Program-made: the position numbers and the translations under genes
Part shown: positions 55,095-64,000 of the stretch, piece by piece
How positions within the stretch are numbered: the stretch's first letter is position 1
Layout of the letters: each line of letters begins with the position of its first letter
Source: Paenibacillus sp. LHD-38
Lineage (GTDB): Bacteria > Bacillota > Bacilli > Paenibacillales > Paenibacillaceae
Assembly: GCF_031157315.1 (NCBI RefSeq)
Contig: NZ_JAVIFU010000008.1
Location: 172,825-236,824, forward strand
DNA: 64,000 nucleotides
Direction: 5' to 3'
The notes under the pieces: generated by a model
Databases searched by the model: none
The model's input: only the letters and a program-made list of their open reading frames with translations
What the model was told of the DNA's origin: nothing

Positions 55095-56168
55095 ATGAAT
55101 ACAGGTATTAGCTTGCAGAGAAGCGCAATTGAGTCGGGAATAGATAAGGTTTGGGGAAAGTTGTCCCGGGAACCAAAAGATATGGGTGATAACGTTCATT
55201 ATTGGGAGTGGACGCAAGGTGTGGGGATGTACGGCGTCATTAAAGCTTATGAAGGGACGAAGCAGGAAAGGTACGAGGCTTTTCTAAGGCAATGGGCTGA
55301 GATTAATGCCGGTAAAATTCGCTATGGTTCGGTGAACTGGGTCATCCCTGCCAACGTGCTCCATGTAGTCCATCTGCTTACGGGAGATACGGCATATCTT
55401 CAAAACTGCCGGGACGTTGCGGACTGGTGCGTAAACGGGGCGCTAAGGACTACGAATGGCGGATTTGCTCATGTATGGGGCCCTGGAGCTGGCGGCCTAG
55501 ATGACTATAAAAATCAACTTTGGATCGATACGCTGTTTATGACGGGTATCTTTATGCTTCGTTACGGTGTCAGCGAGCAGGACGGCGAATGCATCAATGA
55601 GGCTTTAAGGCAGTTCGATATTCATATCGATTGTCAATTCGATACGTCCTGCGATTTGTTCTATCATGGTTACCACTGCTTGGAGAAGACAACTCTTGGC
55701 GAGCATTGGGGACGCGGAAATGGCTGGGCTGTCGTCAGTATCGTCGAGCTGCTGGACATTCTTCACGGACAAGCTTACGATACGGAACGCTTCTCTCAGC
55801 TGTTCAAACGACATATGAAAAGCGCAATTCATCTGCGCATGGAGAACGGCATGCTTCGAACGCTGCTCGATTTCGAGGAGTCGTACCTGGAAACAAGTGC
55901 CTCGGCTTTGTTCGCTTATGCCGCGATGAAAGGCCATAGACTCGGGTTGCTAGAGGAGTCCTACCGCATATGGGGAGAGCAGGTCACGAACGAGATATTG
56001 ACCAATCATCTGGACGAGGATGGTACGGTGCTTCATGCTTCCGGAGGTACGGACTGCCAGGAGCGGGAGGGTTATTTGAAAGTGCCGTATCAGTCTAGAC
56101 AATATAATGCCGGCATTGTACTAATGCTCCTTTCCGAAGCATTGCTTGGACGGGAGGGAGAACGATGA
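55095..56168 (+). CDS. GH105 unsaturated rhamnogalacturonyl hydrolase
   Basis: A 357-residue cytoplasmic enzyme of the YteR/YesR type that removes the 4,5-unsaturated galacturonate left at the non-reducing end by rhamnogalacturonan lyases. The alpha/alpha-barrel signatures are 'YWEWTQGVGMYGV', 'NQLWIDTLFMTGIFMLRYG' (catalytic Asp region), 'EHWGRGNGWAVVSIVELLD' and the final 'YNAGIVLMLLSEALLG'. AAGGGAGG at 55080-55087 sets ATG 55095. No signal peptide. It overlaps the next gene by four bases and complements the PL11 lyase at 17168. Confidence 0.93.
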   Translation: MNTGISLQRSAIESGIDKVWGKLSREPKDMGDNVHYWEWTQGVGMYGVIKAYEGTKQERYEAFLRQWAEINAGKIRYGSVNWVIPANVLHVVHLLTGDTAYLQNCRDVADWCVNGALRTTNGGFAHVWGPGAGGLDDYKNQLWIDTLFMTGIFMLRYGVSEQDGECINEALRQFDIHIDCQFDTSCDLFYHGYHCLEKTTLGEHWGRGNGWAVVSIVELLDILHGQAYDTERFSQLFKRHMKSAIHLRMENGMLRTLLDFEESYLETSASALFAYAAMKGHRLGLLEESYRIWGEQVTNEILTNHLDEDGTVLHASGGTDCQEREGYLKVPYQSRQYNAGIVLMLLSEALLGREGER

Positions 56169-58732
56169 CCAAGTTGGATTTGCGATGGCTGGCGCCAAGA
56201 AAGGCACCTCAAGCGTCAGTTAACTTCGGCACTCCTTGGGGAAAGGGAGATCTGATGCCCGGAGAGGAAGTGGCCCTGCAGGACGATAACGGGAACCAGG
56301 TACCCATGCAAACCAAAATAAATGCGTATTGGCCGGATGGCTCGGTCAAGTGGCTTCTGCATAGCGGCGTTTTGGATACGCGCAAGTCTTATAGCATTGG
56401 CAAAGGCAGCGGAGTAAAGACAGAATCACCAATAGCCGTAAATCAGAATGAGGATGGATCTATTACGATAGAAAGCCATCTTCTCTCGCTCATGGTCATG
56501 AAGGGAGAAACCTTTATCCCCTCTCTGATCCGCAAAAGGACCGCGCAAAAACCAATGTCCGCACAACTATACGCTTTTATCGAGAATAGGGAAGAGCTTG
56601 ACGGGGTTGAAACGGTTAAGACCCATAAGATGATCGGCATGGCGGAGAAAATAACTCTGGAGGAAAACGGTCCAATTCGAGCTGTCGTCAAGATTGAGGG
56701 CAGCCACAAGCATACGAATCGTTTGAGAACCATGTTTCCGTTCGTCATCCGATTATACGTATACGCGGACAGCGACGAAATCCGTATCGTCCACAGCTTC
56801 GTATTCGACGCGGACGAGAACGTCGATTTCTTGAAAGGATTGGCTGTACAGTTTCGTATGCAAGCAAGTGGGGAACTATGGAACCGGCATGTCGGTTTCG
56901 CCGGCGACACGGGCATGTTCTATGAATCGGTACAGCCGATGTACACCTATCGAGGCATTCATCCCTTATATGAAAAACAACAGATCGAAGCTCAATTCGT
57001 CACCATTGATCCCAAATCGGATGCCGCTTTGATCGAACAGGTCCGGGACAATGCCTCATGGAGCAATTTCAGGCTGCAGCAGCATGCCTGTGACCATTAT
57101 GCGATCACGAAAAGCACGAGACATGGATGTGCGTTCATACCGGCCGCACAAGGCAATCGATCCATGGGGGCGGCGTTCTTTGGTGATGAAAGCGCGATTA
57201 TTGCAGCTGCCGTAAAGGATTTCTGGCAGAAATGCCCGATGGCGCTTGAAATTTCGAATGCTGCGGAAGACACGCCCGTCATGACGGTATGGCTCTGGAG
57301 TAAATATGCAGAGGCATACGACTTCCGGGCGTATGACACGGTTCAGCATGAGTTCTCATACGGAGACATTAATAATCACCCGGAGGGCATCGCCAATACG
57401 AATGAGATCTTAATCAAGTTGTTTGATCGAATGCCTGGCAAACGACTCATTCTTGATTTCGCCGAAGACGTTCAGACGGATTCGCTTCTGATAGCCGATT
57501 TAGCTGCTTATGAGGAGACGACCGTCTTCGGAACCTACTGGTGCCAGCCGAAGGACGAGAAGTACCAGAATGCTGCGCATGAACGAGCCTTGCTTGAATT
57601 CCTCGATTATTACATGAAGGAAACGGAGCAGCGAAAGTGGTACGGTTTCTGGGATTACGGCGACGTCATGCATACCTACGATCCGATTCGCCACAGTTGG
57701 AGGTATGATGTCGGCGGCTTTGCTTGGCAAAATACGGAGCTCTGCAACACTTACGTCAATTGGTTAGCCTTTCTCCGAACCGGAGACTACAGCATATACC
57801 GCTTCGCCCGCGCGATGACACGGCATACGAGCGAGGTCGACATCTATCACTCGGGCGTTTATGCGGGACTCGGCAGCCGTCATAACGTTCGCCATTGGGG
57901 CTGCAGATGGAAAGAAGTCCGCATTTCCATGGCCGGCCATCATCGGTTCTTCTATTATTTGACCGGCGATGATCGGATCGGGGATATTATGGATTCCGTG
58001 AAGGATGCCGACTTTGTCGCGCGTGAGGACCAAAAGCCGGAAGACGGCGTAATGAAGAATGCACGTACGGGACCGGATTGGTCCTCTTTCGTCTCCAATT
58101 GGATGACGCGTTGGGAACGTTACCAGGATACCCGCTATCGCGACAAAATATTGGCAGGCATAAGCAGCATCAAGATGGCGCCGAATCGGCTCTCATCCGG
58201 TTCTACCTTCCGGTATGATCCGTCTACGGGCTACATGCATTATATCGGTGAGGGAAACTACCAATACCATATGGTGATCTGCTTTGGCGCACCCGAAACA
58301 TGGTTTGAACTGGCGGAACTGATCGAGGACGAGGAATTCAAAGAAATGCTGGCGCAGTTTGGAGACTATTATGCGATGTCCCCCGACGAGCGCAAGGAAA
58401 AATCGCAAGGATTGTTCAACGAAAGCAACGACAAAGCTTGGGAAGGCATTCGGTTCGCGATTCGGATGGTCGCTTATGCCGGTTATCGGTTCAAAAAACC
58501 TGAACGCATGCGTCAGGCGATCGCCATGCTCGAAGCGCAGGCGGATCTCAGTTCCAATACGCCTGGCCGCTTCGATGAACAAGGTCATCTCATATATAAT
58601 GACATCCCGGTAACGGAATCAGTCCGTCCTATTAGCGAAGTGGAGTTTGCGAATACGAATGGCATCTCGCAGTGGAGCTTAAACTATATCGAGACGGCGA
58701 AATTGCGGGAGCTAATGGATTTTAGCGAGTAG
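56165..58732 (+). CDS. PL26-like exo-rhamnogalacturonan lyase (YetA-like)
   Basis: An 855-residue cytoplasmic protein matching the three-part build of the Penicillium exo-rhamnogalacturonan lyase family and Bacillus YetA: an N-terminal RIFT-barrel-type domain ('VNFGTPWGKGDLMPGE', 'YWPDGSVKWLLHSGVL'), a central beta-sandwich, and a C-terminal alpha/alpha toroid ('YHSGVYAGLGSRHNVRHWGC', 'ISMAGHHRFFYYLTGDDR'). The family assignment rests on remembered resemblance. It would release unsaturated galacturonosyl-rhamnose units from rhamnogalacturonan oligosaccharides inside the cell. ATG 56165 sits in the GH105 stop (ATGA), behind GGAGGGAG, so the two enzymes are translationally coupled. Confidence 0.6.
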   Translation: MTKLDLRWLAPRKAPQASVNFGTPWGKGDLMPGEEVALQDDNGNQVPMQTKINAYWPDGSVKWLLHSGVLDTRKSYSIGKGSGVKTESPIAVNQNEDGSITIESHLLSLMVMKGETFIPSLIRKRTAQKPMSAQLYAFIENREELDGVETVKTHKMIGMAEKITLEENGPIRAVVKIEGSHKHTNRLRTMFPFVIRLYVYADSDEIRIVHSFVFDADENVDFLKGLAVQFRMQASGELWNRHVGFAGDTGMFYESVQPMYTYRGIHPLYEKQQIEAQFVTIDPKSDAALIEQVRDNASWSNFRLQQHACDHYAITKSTRHGCAFIPAAQGNRSMGAAFFGDESAIIAAAVKDFWQKCPMALEISNAAEDTPVMTVWLWSKYAEAYDFRAYDTVQHEFSYGDINNHPEGIANTNEILIKLFDRMPGKRLILDFAEDVQTDSLLIADLAAYEETTVFGTYWCQPKDEKYQNAAHERALLEFLDYYMKETEQRKWYGFWDYGDVMHTYDPIRHSWRYDVGGFAWQNTELCNTYVNWLAFLRTGDYSIYRFARAMTRHTSEVDIYHSGVYAGLGSRHNVRHWGCRWKEVRISMAGHHRFFYYLTGDDRIGDIMDSVKDADFVAREDQKPEDGVMKNARTGPDWSSFVSNWMTRWERYQDTRYRDKILAGISSIKMAPNRLSSGSTFRYDPSTGYMHYIGEGNYQYHMVICFGAPETWFELAELIEDEEFKEMLAQFGDYYAMSPDERKEKSQGLFNESNDKAWEGIRFAIRMVAYAGYRFKKPERMRQAIAMLEAQADLSSNTPGRFDEQGHLIYNDIPVTESVRPISEVEFANTNGISQWSLNYIETAKLRELMDFSE

Positions 58733-58801
58733 CTTCCCGAAAAGATTCCATTAGACCCGCAAACAGGCGATTCCTTATGAAAAAGGGTATTAAAGTAAAG
58801 G

Positions 58802-60358
58802 ATGATGAAGATGGAACCTTATTTAGACACGGACTTATCACCTCAAAACCTGTTGTCGCCACCAGCTTCTCAAACAGATACAAGCATCGCCATTCTATGG
58901 GATAAATCGAACAATCCGATAGAGGTTGCTTGTTACCGCATCTATGTGAATGGAAGCATTCACGGAATCTGCAGGTGTACGGATTATACGATAACAGGTC
59001 TGAAACCCTCGCATGAGTATGAAGTGCATGTATGCACTGTATCCAAGAGTGGCGTAGTTTCACTACCAAGCGCTACGATAAAAGCTTCAACAAAGCCGAA
59101 GGCCGAGATATTCGATATTACTGCGTACGGGGCTGTAGCGGTCAACGAGACTCTTAATACGGCAGCAATCCAGGCAGCCATTGACGCGTGTACGTTCGGC
59201 GGCAAGGTGTACGTTCCCGAGGGTACTTTCGTTACAGGCGCCATTTTCTTGAAGAGCCACATGACTCTTTATGTCGATAAAGGCGGTGTATTGCTTGGGA
59301 GCGACGATCCTTCCGATTATCCGTTAATGAAGTATAGATGGGAAGGAAGAGAACAGGTCTGCTATGCAAGTCTGGTGAACACAAAAGATTGCGATGAAGG
59401 AAGACTTGAAGGAATTACAATAGAAGGAGAAGGGAAAATCGATGCCAACGGCACTTTGCTATTCAAGCATGAGATGGCCGAAAAGAATGGCTTTCGAGGA
59501 AGAGCGGTATGTCTGCGAAGTGTGGATTATATCTATCTGAAGGATATTACGGTCAGGCAGTCTCCCTCTTGGTGCGTGCATCTGATCTACAGCAATAATA
59601 TTAGCGTTAATAATGTAAAAATATATACGAAAAGCGATGAGCACGGCAGGAGATACAAAGATGTATTTAATGGAGACGGATTAAATCCGGATTCTTCAAG
59701 CAACGTCTATATTTTCAACTCCATGATCGCCAGCCAAGACGACTGCATTGCCATCAAATCAGGAAGAGACGAAGAAGGAAGAAAGGTAGGAATTCCTTCT
59801 CAAAATATCAGAATTACAAACTGTGCCTTCAAAAGCGGCTTCGGTGTTGCGATCGGAAGCGAGATGTCCGGTGACGTCCGAAATGTGCGTGTAAGTGACT
59901 GCACATTTGAAGACGTATATAGCATAGCCACCGTGAAAGCGCCGAGAGGAAGAGGAGCGGTGATTGAGAATATCCGATTTGAAGATTGCAGACTCACCAA
60001 TTACAGCCTTGAACATGAAGATTGCGAGTGGTTTAGAGGGGCCATTAATATTGATCAATTCTACAGTCACTTACTATTTGATGTGGATAAGGCAGAGGAA
60101 ATCAATGATGGGACCTCAATCATTATGAATATTGAGCTGAAGAATTTAGTGATGGACACTCATGCCGGTAATGTCATATATTTAGCAGGCTTACCGGAAA
60201 GTCCGCTGCAGCATATTCGCTTGGAAAATATTCAGGCTATCGGGAAGTATGGGCATAAAGCATTCAACATTAAAGGTCTTGTCATGAAGAATGTGTTTGT
60301 CCAGTCACGAGAGGATGAGAACGTCAAGTTTCATCAGGTTGAGCATACCGACAATTGA
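58802..60358 (+). CDS. GH28-family glycosidase with N-terminal FnIII domain and altered active site
   Basis: A 518-residue protein: a fibronectin III domain (about 15-98), then a right-handed beta-helix of the polygalacturonase family. The three carboxylates are kept ('NGDGLNPDSS' and 'SQDDCIAIKSG'), but two usual substrate-site residues are replaced: the His of the GHG loop is Phe347 in 'SGFGVAIGSEMSG', and the Arg of the R-I-K motif is Thr377 in 'ATVKAPRGRG' (Lys379 is kept). It may therefore hydrolyse a bond other than plain homogalacturonan, perhaps in rhamnogalacturonan oligosaccharides. No signal peptide. It starts 69 bases after the PL26-like gene. ATG 58811 is an alternative start. 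Confidence 0.85.
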   Translation: MMKMEPYLDTDLSPQNLLSPPASQTDTSIAILWDKSNNPIEVACYRIYVNGSIHGICRCTDYTITGLKPSHEYEVHVCTVSKSGVVSLPSATIKASTKPKAEIFDITAYGAVAVNETLNTAAIQAAIDACTFGGKVYVPEGTFVTGAIFLKSHMTLYVDKGGVLLGSDDPSDYPLMKYRWEGREQVCYASLVNTKDCDEGRLEGITIEGEGKIDANGTLLFKHEMAEKNGFRGRAVCLRSVDYIYLKDITVRQSPSWCVHLIYSNNISVNNVKIYTKSDEHGRRYKDVFNGDGLNPDSSSNVYIFNSMIASQDDCIAIKSGRDEEGRKVGIPSQNIRITNCAFKSGFGVAIGSEMSGDVRNVRVSDCTFEDVYSIATVKAPRGRGAVIENIRFEDCRLTNYSLEHEDCEWFRGAINIDQFYSHLLFDVDKAEEINDGTSIIMNIELKNLVMDTHAGNVIYLAGLPESPLQHIRLENIQAIGKYGHKAFNIKGLVMKNVFVQSREDENVKFHQVEHTDN

Positions 60359-60373
60359 TAAGCGCAATAATAT

Positions 60374-60406
60374 GGCCGTGAAGGATTAATTGATTCCTTT
60401 ACGGCC
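60374..60406 (+). terminator. Hairpin after the GH28 gene
   Basis: GGCCGTGAAGGA pairs with TCCTTTACGGCC (60374-60406), followed by GTGTTTATG. The T-run is poor, so the terminator is probably partial. Confidence 0.6.
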
Positions 60407-60527
60407 GTGTTTATGCCTCCACAGGAAAAGAAGCTTTAGAAATGAATATGTTCCAAACAATTTATCCTATCTCCACACGGACTTTTCCATTATAATATTC
60501 CGAATAAAGGTTTCCCCTGGAGGAACT

Positions 60528-62264
60528 ATGAAACATAGAACCGTATTTCGACGCATTATGTTGTTGATCATTTGTTTGTTCGTTCCCATATTGGGTGTCT
60601 ACACATACTCCAATTATCAGATGCAGGCCAATCTGACCGATCGGATTGAGGCGCAGAACATGAGTCATGCCGAGTTCTTCGTTAGCCAGGTCGAAGCGCG
60701 CCTTGAAAGGCTAAAGCAAAATGCGGCATTCCTGACACAAGACAAGGATGTGCGGCAGCTCATTCACTATGATCTTTTAAGCGAATGGGAACGTCTTCAA
60801 CTGAAAAACGAGTTGTTGGAGAAGTTGATGTATCTGAATAACAATAATGATTGGAATGATTGGCTGGCGGTTCTTTCGCCACGGAATCAAATGCGTATTT
60901 ATACCAATTTCTCAGACACAAATGTAGATATTTATTCGGGAACGCTTAAAGCAATTCCAGGCTGGCAAGTCGAAGAGACATTAGTTGGCCCGATGAATAA
61001 AGAATTTTTCATTTGGAATATAACATATCCGTACTCTTCCCAAAATGAAGATTATTCACCACTATTGGTCGTACAGGTAGGAATATCCGTTGATACGTTA
61101 ACGGATATGCTGAAGCAATTCAAGAACGAGCGGCAAGGCGAGATATTCCTATACACGCCGGGGCAGCCTGTCATTATGGATGGCCAATTGCCGGAGGAGA
61201 CATTAGAGCTGTGGGAGAATTATTACGCGTCTCATTCATTTGCCGAGACGGGAAGCTCGACTATGGAGATCAACAATATCGCATATCTCGTAAATTTTGT
61301 GCACTCCGAGGTGTTAGGTTGGAATTTAGTCACCATGTCACCACAGCAGGAAATATACGCACCGATTAAGCGAGGCCAGGTTATTTTCTATGTTCTGTTA
61401 ATCTTACTACTAATTTTCGCTATTGGCGCTGGCTATCTCATTTTCCGTCATGTACAATTCCCCATGATGCAGATGTTAAGTGGGGTAAGGAGATTCGAAA
61501 AGGGAGAATACTCGGTGCGCTTGGAGATCGGCAAAGCGCATGATTTTGTTTATTTATTCAAATCCTTCAACCGCATGGCAGGCACTATTCAGGAATTAAT
61601 AGAGAAGGTGTATCTAGAGCAGATTCGCTCGCGCGAAGCGAAGCTAAAGCAACTACAGTCCCAGATTAATCCTCATTTTCTATACAATTCTCTCTATTTC
61701 GTGGAAAGCATGATTCATCTGGATCAACGTCAAGCGGCATCGGATATGGTCATGAATCTAGCTCAATACTTCCGTTATGCGACATATGTCGACAAACGAA
61801 CGGCATCCTTGGAGGAAGAGCTCAACGTGGTGGAGAGCTATCTTCGCATTCATAAGCTGCGTAACAAACGGTTCGATTATCATATTGAGGTGCATGAAGG
61901 GCTGTTGAATCTTCAAGTGCCAAGATTGATTCTGCAGCCGATCGTGGAAAATGCGATTATATATGGGCTAGAAGGCAAGGAAGGCAAGGGCACGGTTCGC
62001 ATTGGCAGCAGTGTCGGAGGCGAGGGCTGGCAGCTCTTTGTCGATGATGATGGTTTCGGAATCCAGGAAGACAAGCGAAAGCAGCTCGATGTGGAGTGGG
62101 CAACTTCCTTGGTTCACAGCTCGGAGAGCTGCGGTATGAATAACGTGAATCAGCGTCTGAAGCTGCTATACGGTGAAGGAGCAGGGCTCGAAATTTCGAC
62201 ATCTCCGGATGGGGGCTGCCGCATTATTTTGAAACTGGGAACGATTATTCCGGAAGGAGGTTGA
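60528..62264 (+). CDS. YesM-type sensor histidine kinase 2
   Basis: A 578-residue membrane kinase from ATG 60528 (CTGGAGG at 60517-60523; the upstream frame from 60390 has no site). A transmembrane helix at about 8-30 and another near 282-305 enclose an extracellular sensor. HAMP, His_kinase ('INPHFLYNSLYFVESM', phospho-acceptor His) and HATPase_c ('QPIVENAIIYGLEGK', 'VDDDGFGIQED') follow. It is co-translated with the regulator at 62270 and lies directly after the pectin genes, so rhamnogalacturonan-derived oligosaccharides are a likely signal. Confidence 0.93.
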   Translation: MKHRTVFRRIMLLIICLFVPILGVYTYSNYQMQANLTDRIEAQNMSHAEFFVSQVEARLERLKQNAAFLTQDKDVRQLIHYDLLSEWERLQLKNELLEKLMYLNNNNDWNDWLAVLSPRNQMRIYTNFSDTNVDIYSGTLKAIPGWQVEETLVGPMNKEFFIWNITYPYSSQNEDYSPLLVVQVGISVDTLTDMLKQFKNERQGEIFLYTPGQPVIMDGQLPEETLELWENYYASHSFAETGSSTMEINNIAYLVNFVHSEVLGWNLVTMSPQQEIYAPIKRGQVIFYVLLILLLIFAIGAGYLIFRHVQFPMMQMLSGVRRFEKGEYSVRLEIGKAHDFVYLFKSFNRMAGTIQELIEKVYLEQIRSREAKLKQLQSQINPHFLYNSLYFVESMIHLDQRQAASDMVMNLAQYFRYATYVDKRTASLEEELNVVESYLRIHKLRNKRFDYHIEVHEGLLNLQVPRLILQPIVENAIIYGLEGKEGKGTVRIGSSVGGEGWQLFVDDDGFGIQEDKRKQLDVEWATSLVHSSESCGMNNVNQRLKLLYGEGAGLEISTSPDGGCRIILKLGTIIPEGG

Positions 62265-62269
62265 GAAAC

Positions 62270-63880
62270 GTGAACGTGTTGCTGGTAGACGATGAATCCT
62301 ATGTAATCGACTATTTACTTGCCGCCGTTGAATGGGAGGAAGCGGGAATAGATGAGGTCTTCTATGCTTACTCAGGCCCAGAAGCCCTGCGTATTCTCGA
62401 TGATCAAAAGGTGGATATCGTGTTGACCGACGTTAAAATGCCGGGCATGTCCGGTCTCGAACTAATTCGGAAGCTGGAAGCTCGAAAAGTCAAGAGTATC
62501 GTCTTATCCGGTCATGCCGATTTCGAATATGCACAACAGGCCATGCAACATCATGCTGTCAATTATTTGCTTAAACCAGCTCGCGCGGATGAGGTGCTTA
62601 AAGTGATCGTGCAAGTTGCGGAGATGATTCGTGCTGAATGGGAGGAAATCTCCTCTGTTCAGAACGCGATGCGATCTCTTCGTGAGCATGAGCCTCTACT
62701 TCGTCAGAATTTTATCCGCGGCCTGCTGCGCGGACAAGTTCCGGATTCCGGGATGCTCCGAGCTAAGCAGGCACAGATCAAGCTGCCGCTAGAGCAAGAT
62801 GATGATTGCCGTCTAATGGTGGTACGATTGGATGGTGAATTCGGAAAGTTCAGCAATTCTGCCGAGCTGCTTGATTTCGCCATAGACAATATTGCAGCCG
62901 AGCTGCTAGGTCAACAATTCGAATTTCTCTCCGGCAAGGATGAACTCGGAAACCGCGTCTATATTGTAAAGCCGAGAGGGGCTGATAGCCTTTCCGCGGA
63001 GAATGGGATTGCCGGTCTCGAACAGACAGCGGGTACTCTGCTCGATACTGTCCCGGAATATCTGGATGGGAGTATCTCCGTGTTGATCGGTGGCAGCGGT
63101 AAGTTTCCTCATGATATCCCAGACATGTATGAAGCGGCTCTTCAGAAATTGCGAACTCATGTCAAGACCAAGAATAGTTTGTTGGTAAGTTCTGAGGAAG
63201 CTATCGGAATCAAGAACCATAAACAGACGGTTTTGGAGCATCTCTATGCACCGCCCAGCCTGCAGCATCTGTTGGAAGCCGGTCATTGGGATCGTTGCGA
63301 AGACAAATTGCAGGTGATCATGCGAGATTTCGAGCAGCGTGAGCAGGTCACAGCAGGACATCTGATGGAGGCGTATCATTCCATTGCCAATGCATTCTTC
63401 TACATTATTCACAAGTCGAGTAAACGGCCTGAGGAGATATTGGGCGAAACGGTATACCGTTTGGATTTCTCGGAGATCGCTAGTTCACTTTCCGCGCTGC
63501 AGAGCTGGACGATTCGAACGTTTCACACGATCAGAGAATCGCTCGAAGTGGATGAGTGGGATGAGCGCGGCCAAATTGCGGAGAAGATCCATCAGTATGT
63601 GGAATCGCATCTTAGAGAGGATGTTTCGCTGCAGGCGCTCGCTGATCATGTCTATCTGCATCCGGCGTATCTATCCTCGATCTACAAGGATCTCACCGGA
63701 GAAGGGGTAAGCAGCTACATTTACCGGCGCAAGATGGAGCATGCCGCAGATTTGCTTAAGCGCACTTCCCACAAGATCGCATTCATTGCCGAAGAGGTCG
63801 GATATCAGAATACGTCTTATTTTATCCGTGTATTCAAGAAGTATTATGCTTGTACCCCTCAGAAATATAGAGAACAATAA
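62270..63880 (+). CDS. AraC-type response regulator 2
   Basis: A 536-residue regulator starting at GTG 62270; AAGGAGG at 62254-62260 is nine bases away, whereas TTG 62261 abuts it. Receiver domain: 'LLVDDESYVI', phospho-acceptor Asp54 in 'VLTDVKMPGMSG', Lys in 'NYLLKPA'. The C-terminal AraC domain reads 'VSLQALADHVYLHPAYLSSI', 'IAFIAEEVGYQNTSYFIRVF' and 'ACTPQKYREQ'. It should activate the pectin or transport genes beyond the right edge of the window as well as its neighbours. After it, 63881-64000 holds no visible gene. Confidence 0.93.
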   Translation: MNVLLVDDESYVIDYLLAAVEWEEAGIDEVFYAYSGPEALRILDDQKVDIVLTDVKMPGMSGLELIRKLEARKVKSIVLSGHADFEYAQQAMQHHAVNYLLKPARADEVLKVIVQVAEMIRAEWEEISSVQNAMRSLREHEPLLRQNFIRGLLRGQVPDSGMLRAKQAQIKLPLEQDDDCRLMVVRLDGEFGKFSNSAELLDFAIDNIAAELLGQQFEFLSGKDELGNRVYIVKPRGADSLSAENGIAGLEQTAGTLLDTVPEYLDGSISVLIGGSGKFPHDIPDMYEAALQKLRTHVKTKNSLLVSSEEAIGIKNHKQTVLEHLYAPPSLQHLLEAGHWDRCEDKLQVIMRDFEQREQVTAGHLMEAYHSIANAFFYIIHKSSKRPEEILGETVYRLDFSEIASSLSALQSWTIRTFHTIRESLEVDEWDERGQIAEKIHQYVESHLREDVSLQALADHVYLHPAYLSSIYKDLTGEGVSSYIYRRKMEHAADLLKRTSHKIAFIAEEVGYQNTSYFIRVFKKYYACTPQKYREQ

Positions 63881-64000
63881 AACATGACTTATGCAGTTCG
63901 TTCCATTTAAATGGGAAAGATATAGAGTTGGAAAATTGTTGTAATAATCGCTGATAAACGCTTGACTTTTATGAATCACCAGAATAATCACGAGGAATAC

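Overview
The window looks like chromosome of a spore-forming Gram-positive bacterium of the Paenibacillus type. Support for this: an intact sporulation sigma-K gene; strong AGGAGG-type ribosome binding sites with many TTG/GTG starts; three-repeat S-layer-homology (SLH) anchors on large secreted proteins; two YesM-type histidine kinase / AraC-type response regulator pairs; and sugar ABC importers without their own ATPase. The genus assignment is inference. No phage, CRISPR array or intact insertion sequence was seen.

Layout. (1) 1-6405: a tightly packed sugar-catabolism operon (PfkB kinase, a GH38 alpha-mannosidase lacking its catalytic domain, phosphoesterase, M17 aminopeptidase, aldo/keto reductase, sugar isomerase). 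(2) 6406-10857: a LacI-type regulator with operator-like palindromes, a gene split by an in-frame amber codon, and a GH4 glycosidase. (3) 10858-16885: a cobalamin riboswitch with its own terminator, followed by two SLH-anchored proteins. The first combines an alpha/alpha toroid with three DUF4430-like beta domains, the same architecture as animal transcobalamin and intrinsic factor. (4) 17168-21742: a cell-surface PL11 rhamnogalacturonan lyase. (5) 21938-27601: housekeeping genes (GDPD phosphodiesterase, uracil-DNA-glycosylase-like protein, GDSL esterase, ABC exporter).

(6) 27842-43945: a long catabolic cluster with a two-component system, CUT1 sugar importer, two Gfo/Idh/MocA dehydrogenases, a TIM-barrel isomerase, an APS-kinase-like protein, an AraC regulator and three sulfatase-superfamily enzymes. 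Two of the three sulfatase-like proteins carry Thr at the nucleophile position; only the third has the Cys-x-Pro-x-Arg formylglycine motif. (7) 44259-47073: a nitrate/nitrite-type transporter with a structured leader on the minus strand, sigK, and a 3' half of tRNA-Ala(GGC). (8) 47074-63880: a decayed gap, then pectin side-chain and rhamnogalacturonan genes: a 2285-residue SLH-anchored GH53 galactanase, GH105, a PL26-like exolyase, GH28, and a second two-component system.

Taken together, surface-anchored PL11 and GH53 enzymes would cut rhamnogalacturonan I and its galactan side chains outside the cell. Signal-less GH105, PL26-like and GH28 enzymes would finish the oligosaccharides inside. The B12-controlled surface proteins and the sulfatase/kinase cluster are the parts most likely to hide undescribed biology.
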